From Macrosoma leucophasiata (Eukaryota > Arthropoda > Insecta > Lepidoptera > Hedylidae), in NCBI GenBank assembly GCA_036365455.1, contig JAWQUS010000020.1, forward strand, positions 1,089,001 to 1,153,000: DNA of 64,000 nt, given 5' to 3'. The notes below the pieces were generated by a model. The model saw only the letters and a program-made list of their open reading frames with translations. It was not told where the DNA came from and did not search any database. Below, piece after piece: positions 1 through 10,558 of this stretch (position 1 is the first letter of the stretch; every line of letters begins with the position of its first letter). The position numbers and the translations under genes are program-made.

Positions 1-1
1 A

Positions 2-228
2 TTTGTGCCTTTCGGGGTCGAAACCCTTGGTCCATGGGGCCCCAGTGCTCGGCTCTTATTCAAAGAGATCGCGAAATGGCTGGTCGATACTTCCCGTGAC
101 CAGAGGGCTGGCTAATTTTTAGGTCAAAGAATCAGCATTGCCATCCAACGAGGCAATGCTGCCAGCCTTCTGGGTACCATAACACAGGAAGGCAGTGATG
201 CGGAATTTTTAGACGCATGTTGTTTTTA
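2..228 (+). pseudogene. LINE reverse-transcriptase C-terminal remnant
   Basis: Frame 2 reads as the C-terminal tail found in many insect non-LTR retrotransposon polyproteins. The visible segments are GPWGPSARLLFKEIAKWL and, after one internal TAA, GQRISIAIQRGNAASLLGTI. The QRISIAIQRGNAAS stretch is the recognisable part. One in-frame stop near base 113 breaks it and the 5' part lies outside the window. The AT-rich stretch that follows is probably the LINE 3' end. The clade is not assigned. Confidence 0.6.
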
Positions 229-750
229 GTTTAGGTATAACTTTATTTTATGTTAATATTATTTAGCTTTTAAATATATTTAAATTTTTTATGTTCTAGT
301 TTAAATTCCTATATTAAATTAATAAAATTATATATTTTGTAAGATTTTCACTATTTATTTTTACCTATTATTGTATTAAATTATAAAATGGTTCAATTTA
401 TAGGTTTAACCCAGTTTAAAGTCGAGTAATTTTTCTTCCCATACTTTTTAACACACCTAACTTTATTTATTAAAACATAATACCTGAACTTTAGCTCTGA
501 GCTCATTTTACACCAACTTTAATAAATTTCAACATAAATATGATCTAAACTTGGCTCCCGAAGGTTTTAACTGTCTTAAAGTTTAATACTAGTTCTCTGC
601 CCGTCGTCGCTCGTTGTTTACTAATCTCTCGGGAAATTTGCAGTCAGGATATCAGAACAGGAATACCTCGCATTCGCAAAGTTTAGTTATGAGTTTATTA
701 CTGCACGAATGAGTTGAAGTCGTATTTTCGTATAGTTCTACAGAATGAAG
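229..750. other. AT-rich stretch without a gene
   Basis: Probably the 3' untranslated part of the preceding LINE followed by unique DNA. No open frame, RNA gene or repeat seen elsewhere in the window was recognised. Confidence 0.4.
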
Positions 751-895
751 CATTACCTAAAGTTCTTGCCGCCAAATGGTAGAGTTCAGCACTATCGTGT
801 TCGGGTCAGGTGATAATGTACGGCTCTGTATTTTCCGGCACAAAGGCATATATATATATAATAGGTTGGGGAAAAAGTCTTTTCGCATTAAAGAA

Positions 896-1449
896 TGTGG
901 TGGGACGTGTAAATAGTCACACCAAGGCGGATTATAAATCCTAAGTACAGTATGATGATCACCCTCAAAACTTCGGCACCAGATCACCTATCCCTCCGGA
1001 TCAAACACCCCAATAACTAACGTGCAAGCCACTCACCAAATTGGAGACTATACCGAGGTACCGAAGATCAGGTTATTGTTCTTAACGACACTCGTAGTCA
1101 GGTAATGTGTTGATTACTTCTCGACGCCGGCGTCTTCTTCGACCATAAATTGATCTCCACCAGCTTATTCGGAGGGTCCGATAACTCCGGAATCAGGTAA
1201 ACGGGCATAAAATTCAGTGCAAATTCACAGATTTTTAATTAACATAATATCACAATTGTTAAAGTAAGTGAGCAAAGTAAAAAAATCGTCAATTGTTTAT
1301 TCTTCGATAATTTAAAATAAACTTTTTTCATTTAAATATTCGGCCAGTCATGGTCGCGCTAATTCTCATTATGCCAAGTAAAAACTCTTTGGACGCCCGG
1401 CAAATCAAATTAATGCTAGCGATACACATCAACCATTAGGCATTCACCA
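896..1449. mobile_element. LTR-like insertion inside mariner 5' region
   Basis: Mariner copy 2 reads CGCATTATAGTATGTATGAAC without interruption, whereas here about 550 bases separate CGCATTAAAGAA from GTATGTATGAAC. The insert begins TGTGGTG and ends CACCA, short inverted ends of the TG...CA type. It has an AATAAA near 1315 and no coding capacity, so a solo LTR fits. A clean target duplication is not visible: GAAT and GTAT differ at one base. The family is unknown. Confidence 0.45.
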
Positions 1450-1599
1450 GTATGTATGAACGTGTAATAAAATCTCTTTGGCTGTAGTATTTGTATCTGG
1501 CTGGTTTTGGTATCATTGAAAGTTAAAATTTTAAAGAACATAATTCCAAATTCAAATTAGGCAAATGTGTGATTTTCATTTGTTTTTTGAACTGTCAAG

Positions 1600-2626
1600 G
1601 TGAGTGAATCTAATGACGAAATTCGATACATTTTAAAATTTTACTACAAAAAAGGTAAAAATGCAAAGCAAGCCGCGAAAAAAATTTGCGATGTTTATGG
1701 ACCTAGTGCAGTGTCTGTGAGAGTAGCACAAATTTGAGTTAAGCGTTTTCTATCCGGAAATTATGATGTCAAAGATGCACCTCGCTCTGGTCGCCCTATT
1801 ACGGATAAAATGGATGCCATTTTTGAAAAAGTGGAGCAAGATCGACATATCAGTAGTTACGACGTAGCTGAAGAACTGAAAATTGATCACAAAACAGTTT
1901 TGGCGCATTTGAAAAAAGCTGGGTACAAAAAAAAAGCTCGATATTTGGGTACCTCACGAGCTCACTGAAAGAAACCTAATGAAACGTGTACTCATTTGTG
2001 ATTCTTTATTACGACGTAATGAAACCGAATCATTTTTGAAGAAGCTGATAACTGGTGATGAAAAGTGGATCACGTACGACAAGAACGTGCGAAAAAGGTC
2101 GTGGTCAAAGGCCGGTCAGGCTTCACAGACTGTGGCGAGACCCGGGTTAACTCGCAATAAGGTGATGTTGTGTGTGTGGTGGGATTGGAAGGGCATTATT
2201 CATTATGAGCTATTACCACCAGGCAGGACTATCGATTCTGAACTCTACTGCGAACAACTGATGAGATTAAAGCAAGAAGTTGAGAGAAAGCGGCCGGAAT
2301 TGATCAACAGAAGGGGTGTGGTGTTTCATCATGATAACGCTAGACCTCACACATCTATAGCCACTCAGCAAAAATTAAGAGAGTTTGGCTGGGAGGTGTT
2401 AATGCATCCGCCGTATAGTCCTGACTTTGCACCTTCAGATTTCCACCTGTTTCGGTCTCTTCAGAATTCTTTATGCAATGTTAGGTTAACATCACGAGAG
2501 GACTGCCAAATCCACTTGTCGCGGTATTTTGATGAGAAATCCCAAAATTTTTATAGCAATGGGATCATGTCCCTACCTACAAGATGGCAAAAGATTATCG
2601 AACAAAATGGTACATACATACTTTAG
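1600..2626 (+). pseudogene. Mariner transposase, broken
   Basis: This is a cut-and-paste DNA transposase with a DD34D catalytic core. Readable segments are the start (SESNDEIRYILKFYYKKGKN), the WVPHEL linker, TGDEKW (first Asp), HHDNARPHTS (second Asp) and SPDFAPSDFHLF (third Asp). The frame from 1979 to 2626 is open and covers the catalytic domain and the C-terminus. Three lesions disable the whole gene. The start codon is GTG where copy 2 has ATG. A TGA at 1735-1737 stands where copy 2 has TGG. A run of nine A at 1927-1935 is one longer than in copy 2 and shifts the frame before WVPHEL. Subfamily placement rests on overall resemblance to cecropia/Hsmar1-type transposases. Confidence 0.88.
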
Positions 2627-2891
2627 TTCAATTTAAATAAACTATATTAAAAAATGTTTTGAATTATCTTAAAAAATGCGAAGAAACTTTTTACCAACCT
2701 TATATATACACCTTAGGCTTCAGGAGTGGTAACGCATCTGCACTTTGACCTAGGTCTTTGTGCGGGTGTCTATAGGCTGCAATCATCACATAACGTCAAT
2801 GTGAACTGCATGCTTGTTTGCCACTTCCATTACATAGTAAAAAAACGTTATTCTATCCCTACCACAGTCTAGTGGAAGCAGAATTCTACTG

Positions 2892-2950
2892 CTGGACTGG
2901 ACTCCTCGACCAGATGCCCCCCCCCCATCTGGTCGAGGAGTCCAGTCCAG
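2892..2950. repeat. Perfect 25-bp hairpin with C9 loop
   Basis: CTGGACTGGACTCCTCGACC begins a 25-base arm at 2892-2916. Nine C form the loop (2917-2925) and the exact reverse complement occupies 2926-2950, followed by seven G. It lies directly after the family-A/mariner composite. Confidence 0.9.
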
Positions 2951-2959
2951 GGGGGGGTT

Positions 2960-4270
2960 AAGTGCTATTAGATATTTTTTCGTTCATTCCAATCTCATTG
3001 TCAAATAGTAAGTGATAACGACTTTTCAGTGGTAGTCCCTGTACCATCCTCGAAAACCTAACTGATGAACTAGTGATAGACCGGGGTCCTAGGCTCAATC
3101 GCCGAGTTAGGTACTGTTGCTGTTTTCCATGCTTCAGGACTAACTTCCGGTAAGTGTTGGTTTTTACCACTTCATTTGATTTATGACAAGGCAAATACAA
3201 TTGGCCATTGACACGAGAAGAAGAAGAATTACCACTTCGTCCATTAAAATTTTCATTTACATTTTCGTTTTCGTTTTCATTTTTATTTTTATTTTTATTT
3301 TCATTTTCATTTTCATTATTATGTCAGGCTGTGCAAGCGAGAGCGTGGAACAAGCGATACAAAGTCACGATCGGCCTGAGGGCGTTTGTACACTACAAGG
3401 AATTTGACTGTCCGGCATTTCGATTTTTTACGGTCCGTCTCACATAAAATACCAATCCGTAAGCCGATTTTACATACTGGTAGTGGTGGTGGCATTAAAA
3501 TCCATACACAAGGATAGTGAGTGAATACTGCAGCCTATATTCTATAATATCCACATGGCATGGACGATACAACACAGCTTCCCACATGGGAACCAGAGGT
3601 CAAAATGGAGATGAGTTGCCACCACTCACAAGTAAGTTGTTTTGCCTCTGTTATAACAATCACATTTCCATAAATTACCACCCATTCGGGAAACGAACCT
3701 GCTGAACCCCTCTGGGGGTAGAAAGATTAGATAATATAGTGCTTACGTCCCAGAGCGGTTAAATAACACGTTTGATCTACTCGTATCTTTTGAAATATAA
3801 AATATGGAATATAAAACTTAAATTTTACGTACTCGTAGTCAGACCATCATCACTAAGTAAGTCGCTAGTAGTAATACTCGTAAAATCTTCTGAGATATTA
3901 AAGAACTAGAAAATTTAATATCGCTAAGGTTGCCGGGAAAATTTACACCTTGCATTTTTGTGGTTTCCTCGATACTGATCTTGCGCGCTATACCTCGGTA
4001 CTCAGACTAACTTTACGTTGTATGCATTATCCTCAGGCATTTTTATTTTCACAAGTATTACGTATTGAAGCATTACGTATTAATAAATAGTAATTTTTCC
4101 AGTTTAAAATTTAAGCTTTTTTAATATTACGAAGCTTGAGCATTTTGCACAGATTAATCGGCATGTAAGTGAGACAATTATGTTAAGTTTTTTCGATCTT
4201 TTGTCACTCTATGAAATTATGCGTTATCTAACGGGAGTTATTATTGCTGATTTTTTTTAAACTAGCAATA
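2960..4270. other. No gene; degenerate repeat and microsatellite
   Basis: Apart from the hexamer array, 3515-3665 resembles a very worn minus-strand family-A copy (ACTGCAGCCTATA, then CCAGAGGTCAAAATG, then TTTTGCCTCTG). The remainder shows nothing I can name. Confidence 0.35.
3247..3322. repeat. TTTTCA/TTTTTA microsatellite
   Basis: Imperfect hexamer array (ATTTTC, GTTTTC, ATTTTT units) of about 75 bases. It produces apparent Phe/Ile-rich open frames that I do not regard as genes. Confidence 0.9.
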
Positions 4271-4379
4271 TATTAGGAAGACAATTCTTCCACTCGTCAA
4301 CTGAAAATTGGCTCAAACCATTCCAATGGGGCGATAGTAAGTGCAAAAACGCAAAATGGGCAGCAACGATGTAACTTTT

Positions 4380-4667
4380 TTACTGGTGGTAGAGCTCCAG
4401 TGACGGAGCTCACGGGCGTAGGCCCCACCGTATTAGCTAATATACTTGCCGCTAAATGGTAGTGTTCAGCACTATCGTGTTCCGGTCAGGTGGTAATGTA
4501 CGAACCTGTAATTTCCGGCACAGAGGCATAACACCTTAGGCCTCAGGAGTGGAAACGCATCAGCATTTTGACCTTGATCTTTTTGTGGGTGTCTATAGGC
4601 TGCAGTCATCACTTAACATCAATGTGAACTGCATGCTTGTTTGCCACTTTTATTACATAAAAAAAAC
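4380..4667 (+). repeat. Family-A short repeat, full length
   Basis: Runs from TACTGGTGGTAGAGCTCC to GCCACTTTTATTACAT plus an A tract. The usual internal blocks are intact: CACTATCGTGTTCCGGTCAG and GGCCTCAGGAGTGG. Confidence 0.9.
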
Positions 4668-5440
4668 TATGCGATAAAACTACCGTCACTGCGATCGCCA
4701 GTACTCATGCAAAGCGTGGCGATTATAGCATATCCCCTATATTTATTCAATATCCCCGTTCTCTTAATTTGAATAAAATATACAAAGCAACAAAGACAGA
4801 CAAATATAAAAATAGTACTAGAATTCAGAATATGGATTAAAAGTGTCTGAACAGAAGCCAGAACCAAAAGATTAATTTGTTTCTTACTAGCTTAATTACT
4901 CCAAATGAAGTATCAGTTATAATTAAACCCAGCACAATAGTTGTAACCCCTAGTTTAAAACATTAAACATGATGATGCTTCGCAACTTGTCGCATAAAGT
5001 ATGTATTGCGATGAATGTCTTGTTGGTGCTAGCGTTCTCACTGCTGTCAAACCTATCATTTTAACATGTTCTTATGTGAATGTTTCATCAATGCAAACTC
5101 ACGGTCGCCAGTATAAAGAGCAACACATAATACATACCATTGCACGAAGTATCGAATGCAACTTATCTCAGACCTACACGAGCACATTATCATGTTATCG
5201 CGCCCGCACGTGATAGTCGCGGACAGGGAATTCTTGGAATATTTACTAGGATTGCTCGGAAAAACTTTCTATTAGCGTACGTTGTGCAGACATTTTTCAT
5301 TTTTAACATAGGTATTTAATATGCAACGTTATGAGAGAACTTTGTCTCGATCATTAAGCGTATTTATGAACTACATTATTTTATACGGGCGTGACAAATA
5401 CACTGTTATGTAAGATAGTGGCTTATTTTTAAACTTATGT
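4668..5440. other. No gene recognised
   Basis: 4670-4720 (CTATGCGATAAAACTACCG) recalls a dispersed element seen again near 39.4 kb. The remaining DNA is AT-rich with only short chance open frames. Confidence 0.3.
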
Positions 5441-5765
5441 GGTAAATTAAAAATGCGCGTTTACGTGCTTCGGAGGGCACGTTAAGCTGTCGGTCCCGCT
5501 TGCTATCGATAGATAGCAGTCGTTAAACCTTGTCATAGGCGGACCGCCCCCGAAAGTTTCCGCCTTGTCGTGGCGGGGGGGTTCGGTAGTCGGTGGTTGA
5601 CCCCACACCGGCGAACCTAAGAGGAACCCAGCGAGGGAGCGACGTTTGACGTGGCTCTGCCCATCACTCGCTGCTGTCCTGAAGAGACGGCTACGGAGGA
5701 GGTGTATGGGTATGTCGTTGGCCCTGCAATCTATCCCTCCACCATAATTCCTATATCCTATCACC
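5440..5765 (+). repeat. Relative of the 5S-like SINE, head truncated
   Basis: Shares GCGCGTTTACGTGCTTCGGA, the GGGCACGTTAAGC block, GCTATCGATAGATAGCAG and TCGTTAAACCTTGTC with the copy at 12.1 kb. It enters the family just after the 5S-like part, and its 3' portion is different (GGCGGACCGCCCCCGAAAG). Confidence 0.6.
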
Positions 5766-5904
5766 ACTACGTATAATAATAATGTTTCTTAAATGTAGCA
5801 TAGCTCTGTCACCGACGCCGCCCGGCCCGTCATGAACAGGCCGTGACAAATAATGTACTTTCCTTAAAAGTCAAAACCGATCCAGTGCGTGTCGATGTTT
5901 GGTT

Positions 5905-6016
5905 CTTAGGGTGCCGTAGTAACCCTTATTATTTTGCCATGTCCGTCTGTCTGTCTGTCTGTCCATCCGCGGTTTAGTGCAAAAACTATTGGTACTAGAG
6001 ACTTAGCTTGACCGGT
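5905..6016 (+). repeat. Family-E repeat, 5' fragment
   Basis: Carries the family-E opening: GGTGCCGTAGTAACCCTTAT, then the GTCT microsatellite, then TTTAGTGCAAAAACTATTGG. It ends after TAGAGACTTAG. Confidence 0.7.
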
Positions 6017-6264
6017 TTTTTGTGTGTATGCATCTTCACTCTAAAGCCGGCTATAGATGGATCGAATTCTGCGGTCGAGACCGACTGTAAAATGTGGTCG
6101 TCCCTTACGAGATAAGCTAAATGGGGATAAGCTAATGGGGCTCCAAAGACCAATTCAATTCTGCTAGAAGAAAATTCTTCCGCTAGCTTGGGGATGGGTC
6201 CGTCCCGACAACAATAAAAGAAGGGAAGAGCTGTATAATTAATATGTAATCAGATATTTTTCCG

Positions 6265-6515
6265 CTCATCTATATATCAAAATCAATTGCTGTTCGTTAG
6301 TCTCGCTAAAACTCGAGAACGGCTGGGCCGATTTGGCTAATTTTGGTTTGGAATGATTTTTGGAAGTCCAGGGAAGGTTTAAAAGGTAAGAAAATATGAA
6401 GAAATCGAAGGGAAATAGTAAAAACCACAATTTCATTTTTTCATACAAATAGTATCTATCCGTATCTATCTATTTCATTGTGAGGCAATACGAAGTATGT
6501 CGGGACTGCTATTAG
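6265..6515 (+). mobile_element. Helitron-like non-autonomous element
   Basis: Opens with TATATATCAAAATCAATTGC and GTTAGTCTCGCTAAAACTCG, and closes with GAGGCAATACGAAGTATGTC. The closing block matches the 3' terminus of the composite element at 25.0-25.7 kb, where it precedes CTAG next to a T. Here the terminal CTAG has changed to CTAT. Confidence 0.5.
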
Positions 6516-7094
6516 TACAAAATAAATGCAAATATAACCCATGTTTACAAGTAGAGTTATCGCTGTTAACATATGCTTCGGTACTTTTTCAAAGAAATAC
6601 AAGCCTAAACTTTTGTCAAAAAAGTTAAAACTACACGAGACATTTTTGTGAAGCTATTTTCGACCACAAGCCGCCGTTAGAGGCAAACTTTGCATATTTT
6701 CAAAGCGAGCGGTGCCTAAGGGCCCAGGAATGTGACCAAAAATATTTGAGAGGTTCTTATGTTAAATATTTTCCCTTTTGCAAATTATTTTTTATAAAAG
6801 ACTGAGTGTTATGTATTTAAGATCCTTTGTTGTATCACGAGAGTCTAACGTTCTTGAAGTCTCTTTCTTTTTTAGGGTTCCGTAGTAAACAAGGAACCCT
6901 TATACGAGTAGTTTGGCCATGTCTGTCTGTCTGTCTGTCTGTCCATCCGCAGTTTAGCGCAAAAACTATTAGTACTAGAGACTTGAAATTCAGCACAAGT
7001 ATACATCTTAATTACGCCGATAAATTGGTAGAACATGTCATTTTTTTAATAAAGGGTATCTCCCCTACATGTACCGCGCCGATGTTTTTTTTTT

Positions 7095-7704
7095 CATTGA
7101 AATAAAACTATTTTTACGGATTTATCTCGCGTATATTAAACTAAAATGATTTTTAAAATCAACCCGACGTTTCGGTCGCTTTTCAGCTTCCGTGGTCCCG
7201 GGCAGACTGAGGTGACATTTGTCTGACAGAAGTTTGAAAAAATTATATGTAGCTACCTCCATCGATTTCGTAAACGCCTTGCGTAGCGTTCAGGATTAAC
7301 ACAATAATTACTTATGGTATCTTGAGGTCTTGCAGACTGCTGCGGCTGGGCTTTAATCATGCTAAGTATGGGATCCCATGATGTTGATAATCGCCATCCA
7401 TCTTCTCTATTGAAATTTGGGTGTTTTTTAATTTCAATAGCCTCGCGTACCATTCGTGGAATGGGTTTGTGTTCTCTAGCGAGTATTTGAATGTTATCAA
7501 ACCGGATGTAATGTTTCGGCTTATCCGCTATGTGTTCACAGACTGCAGACCTCCCTGTTCTTCGGTTTTTGACATCAGCAATGTGCTCTTTAACGCGGGT
7601 GGATACAGCTCTCTTCGTTTGACCAATATATAAGAGTCCACAATCACAATCTAATAAGTTTAATATACGCGAGATAAATCCGTAAAAATATTTTTATTTC
7701 AATG
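7095..7704 (-). mobile_element. Penelope-like element fragment with inverted ends
   Basis: About 47 bases at 7095-7141 (CATTGAAATAAAACTATTTT...) are the near-exact reverse complement of 7658-7704. Between them lies the C-terminal GIY-YIG endonuclease part of a Penelope-like protein, then a GAAAAGCGACCGAAACGTCG block (minus strand) common near Penelope termini. The reverse transcriptase part is missing. The fragment is inserted in a family-E repeat. Confidence 0.7.
7253..7651 (-). pseudogene. Penelope-like GIY-YIG endonuclease, truncated
   Basis: An open frame of about 132 codons starts DCDCGLLYIGQTKRAVSTRV, the GIY-YIG core of Penelope-like elements. Here the first motif is GLLYIG with the usual Cys-x-Cys before it. 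It continues with KEHIADVKNRRTGRSAVCEH and IRFDNIQILAREH, and ends NRWR before the stop. In the family this domain nicks the target during retrotransposition. The preceding reverse transcriptase is absent, so this is a 5'-truncated copy. No initiator context is present. Confidence 0.75.
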
Positions 7705-8065
7705 AGTGTAGCTCGCGAAAACCTAAGAACATTGTATGGGCTATTGTTGGATAGGTCTTTCAAAAACGTTAGGGGTGTGCATATATTACTTTTCGATTTA
7801 GTCAACGATTTGTGACTTATTAAACATTAAAGTGCCAATTTTCGTTAGAGTCCCCCCCATACCCCCATACCAACTAAACGTTTACAAGCAAAGTTTGCGA
7901 AAAATGTAGTTTACTAGAAAATTTCTATAACTCCATAGAAAATATATTTTTTTCATTACCTCTCTTACTCTATAACTACGAAACCCTACACTGTGGGCAC
8001 CCTAAAAACCAAACATCAACCTCCAAACACTTTTGAAAACCATTTTCACTTATGTTTTTTGCGTG

Positions 8066-8130
8066 CTGTCTATAAGCTGCAATCCTCAGTTAACCGTGTG
8101 TGATCTGCATGCTTGTTTGCCTTCATAGTA
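8066..8130 (+). repeat. Family-A 3' fragment
   Basis: GTCTATAAGCTGCAATCCTC through GCATGCTTGTTTGCC. Only the last quarter of the family is present, and it is worn. Confidence 0.6.
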
Positions 8131-8691
8131 ACACAAGATCCGTCAGGAGTGGTATACCCGTGTAAAAGGTGAGTATCTTATACGATAATTTCAAATGAAT
8201 TTTACATAAACCTCCTTATGATTATGTATAAAGATGCTGTACGTTGTAAATGAAAGGGGTGGAGCGGTGAAATAACTCAAATATCTTTGGGGGAGACAAC
8301 CACAAGCCATTAAGAAATTTCGCTGCGGTGAAGCATATAGATATCTATATTATAGTAAGGGTGAATCGATTAATGGTTTACGCCGATAGATTCTTGGTGT
8401 GGAATTTTATCGTTCTACTATTGATGTACTTTACAATCACGAACGTTTAATATTAAATTTATGTAGATTTGGAAGTGCGCGTGACTGGCATAATTTTAGT
8501 GAAATCTCTTTTTAGAGATCCTTATCTCAAAGAGAAAAAATGGAACACTTATAAGATCACTTGGCTTGTGCATCTGTCTGTCTGCTTGTCCGTCGGTCAC
8601 AGTTGATTTTTTAAGAACAGTACAGCCTGATTTAACCTGTGGTACACAAACACACGTGTGAATCAGTGACTCAAACATAAACGTTTTACAA

Positions 8692-8890
8692 ACCCGGTGA
8701 GTCCAGCGGTGTGAGATGACCGTTTGATTCGAAGGGTCGAGGATTCGATCCCCACACCGGGACAAACATTTGTATGGTCTACAGATAGTTGTTTCGGGTC
8801 TCGGTGTTTGTGTATGTGTACAACGGCACACACAACACAGGTTTACACCTACTGTGGGGCTGTGAGTGTAAGCGTATTTTATTTTTTTTA
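8692..8890 (+). repeat. tRNA-derived SINE, family C
   Basis: The head folds like a tRNA: ACCCGGTGAGTCCAGCGGTG has an A-box-like stretch and GGATTCGATCCCCACACCGG a B-box-like stretch. The body (TTGTATGGTCTACAGATA, GTTTCGGGTCTCGGTGTTTG, GGTTTACACCTACTGTGGGG, CTGTGAGTGTAAGCGTATTT) recurs at 26.1, 38.9 and 43.1 kb. RNA polymerase III transcription followed by LINE-driven copying is the usual mechanism for such elements. Confidence 0.85.
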
Positions 8891-9126
8891 AAGTGCTGTA
8901 AAAATGTTATTCTGCTGTATTTTGAAATGTACTAAATAAATGAATAGTATATAAATTACAGACATAAGCCCACTTTTGGGAGAAATTTAAAAAAGTTTGC
9001 AATCTTTTACTGTGTGATTTATTGTGAAACAGGTCTCATTGTGAGGATCTCTAAGATTTTTTAAAATAGTTTTAACGTAAGTTGTTTTGAAGTTTCTCAA
9101 GAAAGTAGACTAAAGAAAGAAACTGC

Positions 9127-9850
9127 TCCGAACTAATGACTAAACAGATATACAGTGCAAATGTGGATGGTTGCAGAGGCCCAAGAAGGCCAAGATTGAC
9201 CTACTTTGATACTAATAGCACAGTCTAAAGAAAACGAACATGTTAATTACCTTATACTGTGCTAATAGGTCGAGTACCGTCTGTGGGTGAGGGTCAAGAG
9301 TCCCAGGAATCGGCGTACATGAGAAACCCACCCCTAAACAAGGAACATAGTTTTAAAATATCTTATGAAAAGTCGATACCTGGAAACCAATACCAGGAAG
9401 TTGCATTGTCCACACCATGGACATCCAAACAAGAACGGATTGTTGGAAACAGGATGTAAAATAATACATCGTTCATGCAAGAATCGCAAGAATCGTTTAC
9501 ATCAACAGGCTGATGAAATAACAACATCAGGCCGAGCCAAGAACAATAGCTGCGAGGTGTATATAAACCATCGCAGCCGATACATCAGGATTCACATCAC
9601 TATCCACATTACGGTTCATACCACTCTAGTATAGTAACAAGTATTTTTGAATTTATTTCTAAATGTAAAAGTTTTATTTAATTTAATAAATTGTTTTTTT
9701 TATATTGAACGTAAACCAATTATTTTGACTCATGTATGAAGAGAACGATGAACGTAGACGAGGCACGCACGGGAGATGTGTCAAGACCGGGATATCTAGC
9801 GCTCCACATTATCTGCCTACCCCGCAAGAAACTTGGCGTGAAACATACAC
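9127..9850 (+). mobile_element. RTE-like LINE 3' end, split by a solo LTR
   Basis: 9127-9321 and 9735-9850 together match the LINE tail seen whole at 42.3-42.6 kb: ACTAAACAGATATACA, GATGGTTGCAGAGGCCCA, GGAATCGGCGTACATG, then TATGAAGAGAACGATGAACG and GGGATATCTAGCGCTCCAC. A 47-base piece (about 9215-9262) bounded by AGCACAGT and ACTGTGCT also interrupts it. It is not translatable as a whole. Confidence 0.8.
9322..9730 (+). mobile_element. Probable solo LTR
   Basis: 409 bases separate two halves of a LINE and are bordered by the 4-bp duplication CATG (9318-9321 and 9731-9734). Ends are AG...CT. It contains a TATA box (GGTGTATATAAACC, about 9556), a start-site-like TACATCAGG nearby and AATAAA near 9687: the layout of a promoter plus polyadenylation region. 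A 4-bp duplication fits Ty3/gypsy-type integration. The parent element is not in the window. Confidence 0.65.
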
Positions 9851-10270
9851 AAAATTAAAACTACATTAAAAACCTTAAGAGAGTTTTGCTAATCGAGGCA
9901 CACGTTCTAAATAACATAGTATCCAAGTACATAGCAGTATTTCATCATACCGAGATATACAAATGTAAATGTCAACATTTAGGTCTCACCTGACTATATC
10001 CTTTCGAAAGTGCGGAATCCTAAAAGTCCTCTGAAACCAGGAATAATACTTAAATTAATATTAAAACAGCGTTAGAGCAAGCAAAACGTTATTTATACAA
10101 GACGAGTGTCATCTCCATCAAAGTGCTTACTTTACATAGATTCCATAATGTCGACGAATGTACAGCGGAATGGAAAGGACATGGAAATTATGGTATTTAA
10201 GGTAAATCTCTTGTAAAATTATTCAGGAAAATCTTGAAATTCGTGGGAATATGGTCGTCTGAATAAATTT
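9851..10270. other. No gene recognised
   Basis: Unique-looking AT-rich DNA; no repeat shared with the rest of the window and no convincing open frame. Confidence 0.4.
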
Positions 10271-10558
10271 CTACTGGTGGTAGAGCTCCAGTGACGGAGT
10301 TCGCGGGAGTAGGCACCACCGCGTTACCTAATCTACTTGCCGCTAAATGGTAGTTTACAGCACTATCGTGTTCCGGTCAGGTGGTAATGTACGGCCCTGT
10401 AATTTCCGGCACAGGAGCATAACACCTTAGGCTTCAGGAGTGGTAACGCATCTGAATTTTGACCGTAGTCTTTGTGTAAGTGTCTATAGGCTGCAGTCAT
10501 TACTGAACATCAATATGAACTGCATGGTTGTTTGCCACTTCCATTCAATAAAAAAAAA
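10271..10558 (+). repeat. Family-A short repeat, full length
   Basis: Complete from CTACTGGTGGTAGAGCTCC to the A tract after CCACTTCCATTCAATA. It has a few private changes (GGAGTTCGCGGGAGTAGG). Confidence 0.9.

Larger units (their letters stand above)
862..2702 (+). mobile_element. Mariner, cecropia-like, copy 1
   Basis: Left terminal repeat AGGTTGGGGAAAAAGTCTTT near 864 mirrors the right end AAACTTTTTACCAACCT at 2684-2700. Both ends are flanked by TA-rich DNA, as expected for TA target duplication. The body holds a decayed transposase at 1600-2626. About 0.55 kb of foreign sequence (896-1449) lies between the left terminal repeat and the sequence that follows it directly in the second copy at 29.8 kb. 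The element is broken, but all three catalytic acidic positions can still be read. Confidence 0.85.
751..2845 (+). repeat. Family-A short repeat split by a mariner
   Basis: Bases 751-861 match the first half of family A (CATTACCTAA through CGGCACAAAGGCATA). Bases 2709-2845 match the second half (CACCTTAGGC through CCACTTCCATTACAT). The mariner lies exactly between them, at the point where other family-A copies read GGCATAACACCTTAGG. The mariner therefore arrived after the short repeat. Confidence 0.8.
6873..7992 (+). repeat. Family-E repeat split by a Penelope fragment
   Basis: 6873-7094 reads AGGGTTCCGTAGTAAACAAG, a GTCTGTCT microsatellite, AAAAACTATTAGTACTAGAG and the CTCCCCTACATGTA block. 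7705-7992 continues with TTGTTGGATAGG, CCAACTAAACGTTTACAAG and CTACGAAACCCTACACTG. The same blocks are contiguous, or separated by a different insertion, in the copies at 13.8 kb and 48 kb. I do not recognise the family; no protein is encoded. Confidence 0.75.

Noticed and set aside
896..1449. The mariner insert as a second copy of the errantivirus LTR
   Set aside because: Apart from similar TG ends it shares no blocks with 58735-59047.
3183..3447. Two overlapping Phe/Ile-rich open frames
   Set aside because: They are the hexamer microsatellite read in two frames.
7160..7205. Hammerhead ribozyme in the Penelope-like terminus
   Set aside because: A CTGA...GAAAC-like arrangement is present on the minus strand, but I could not draw the required stems.
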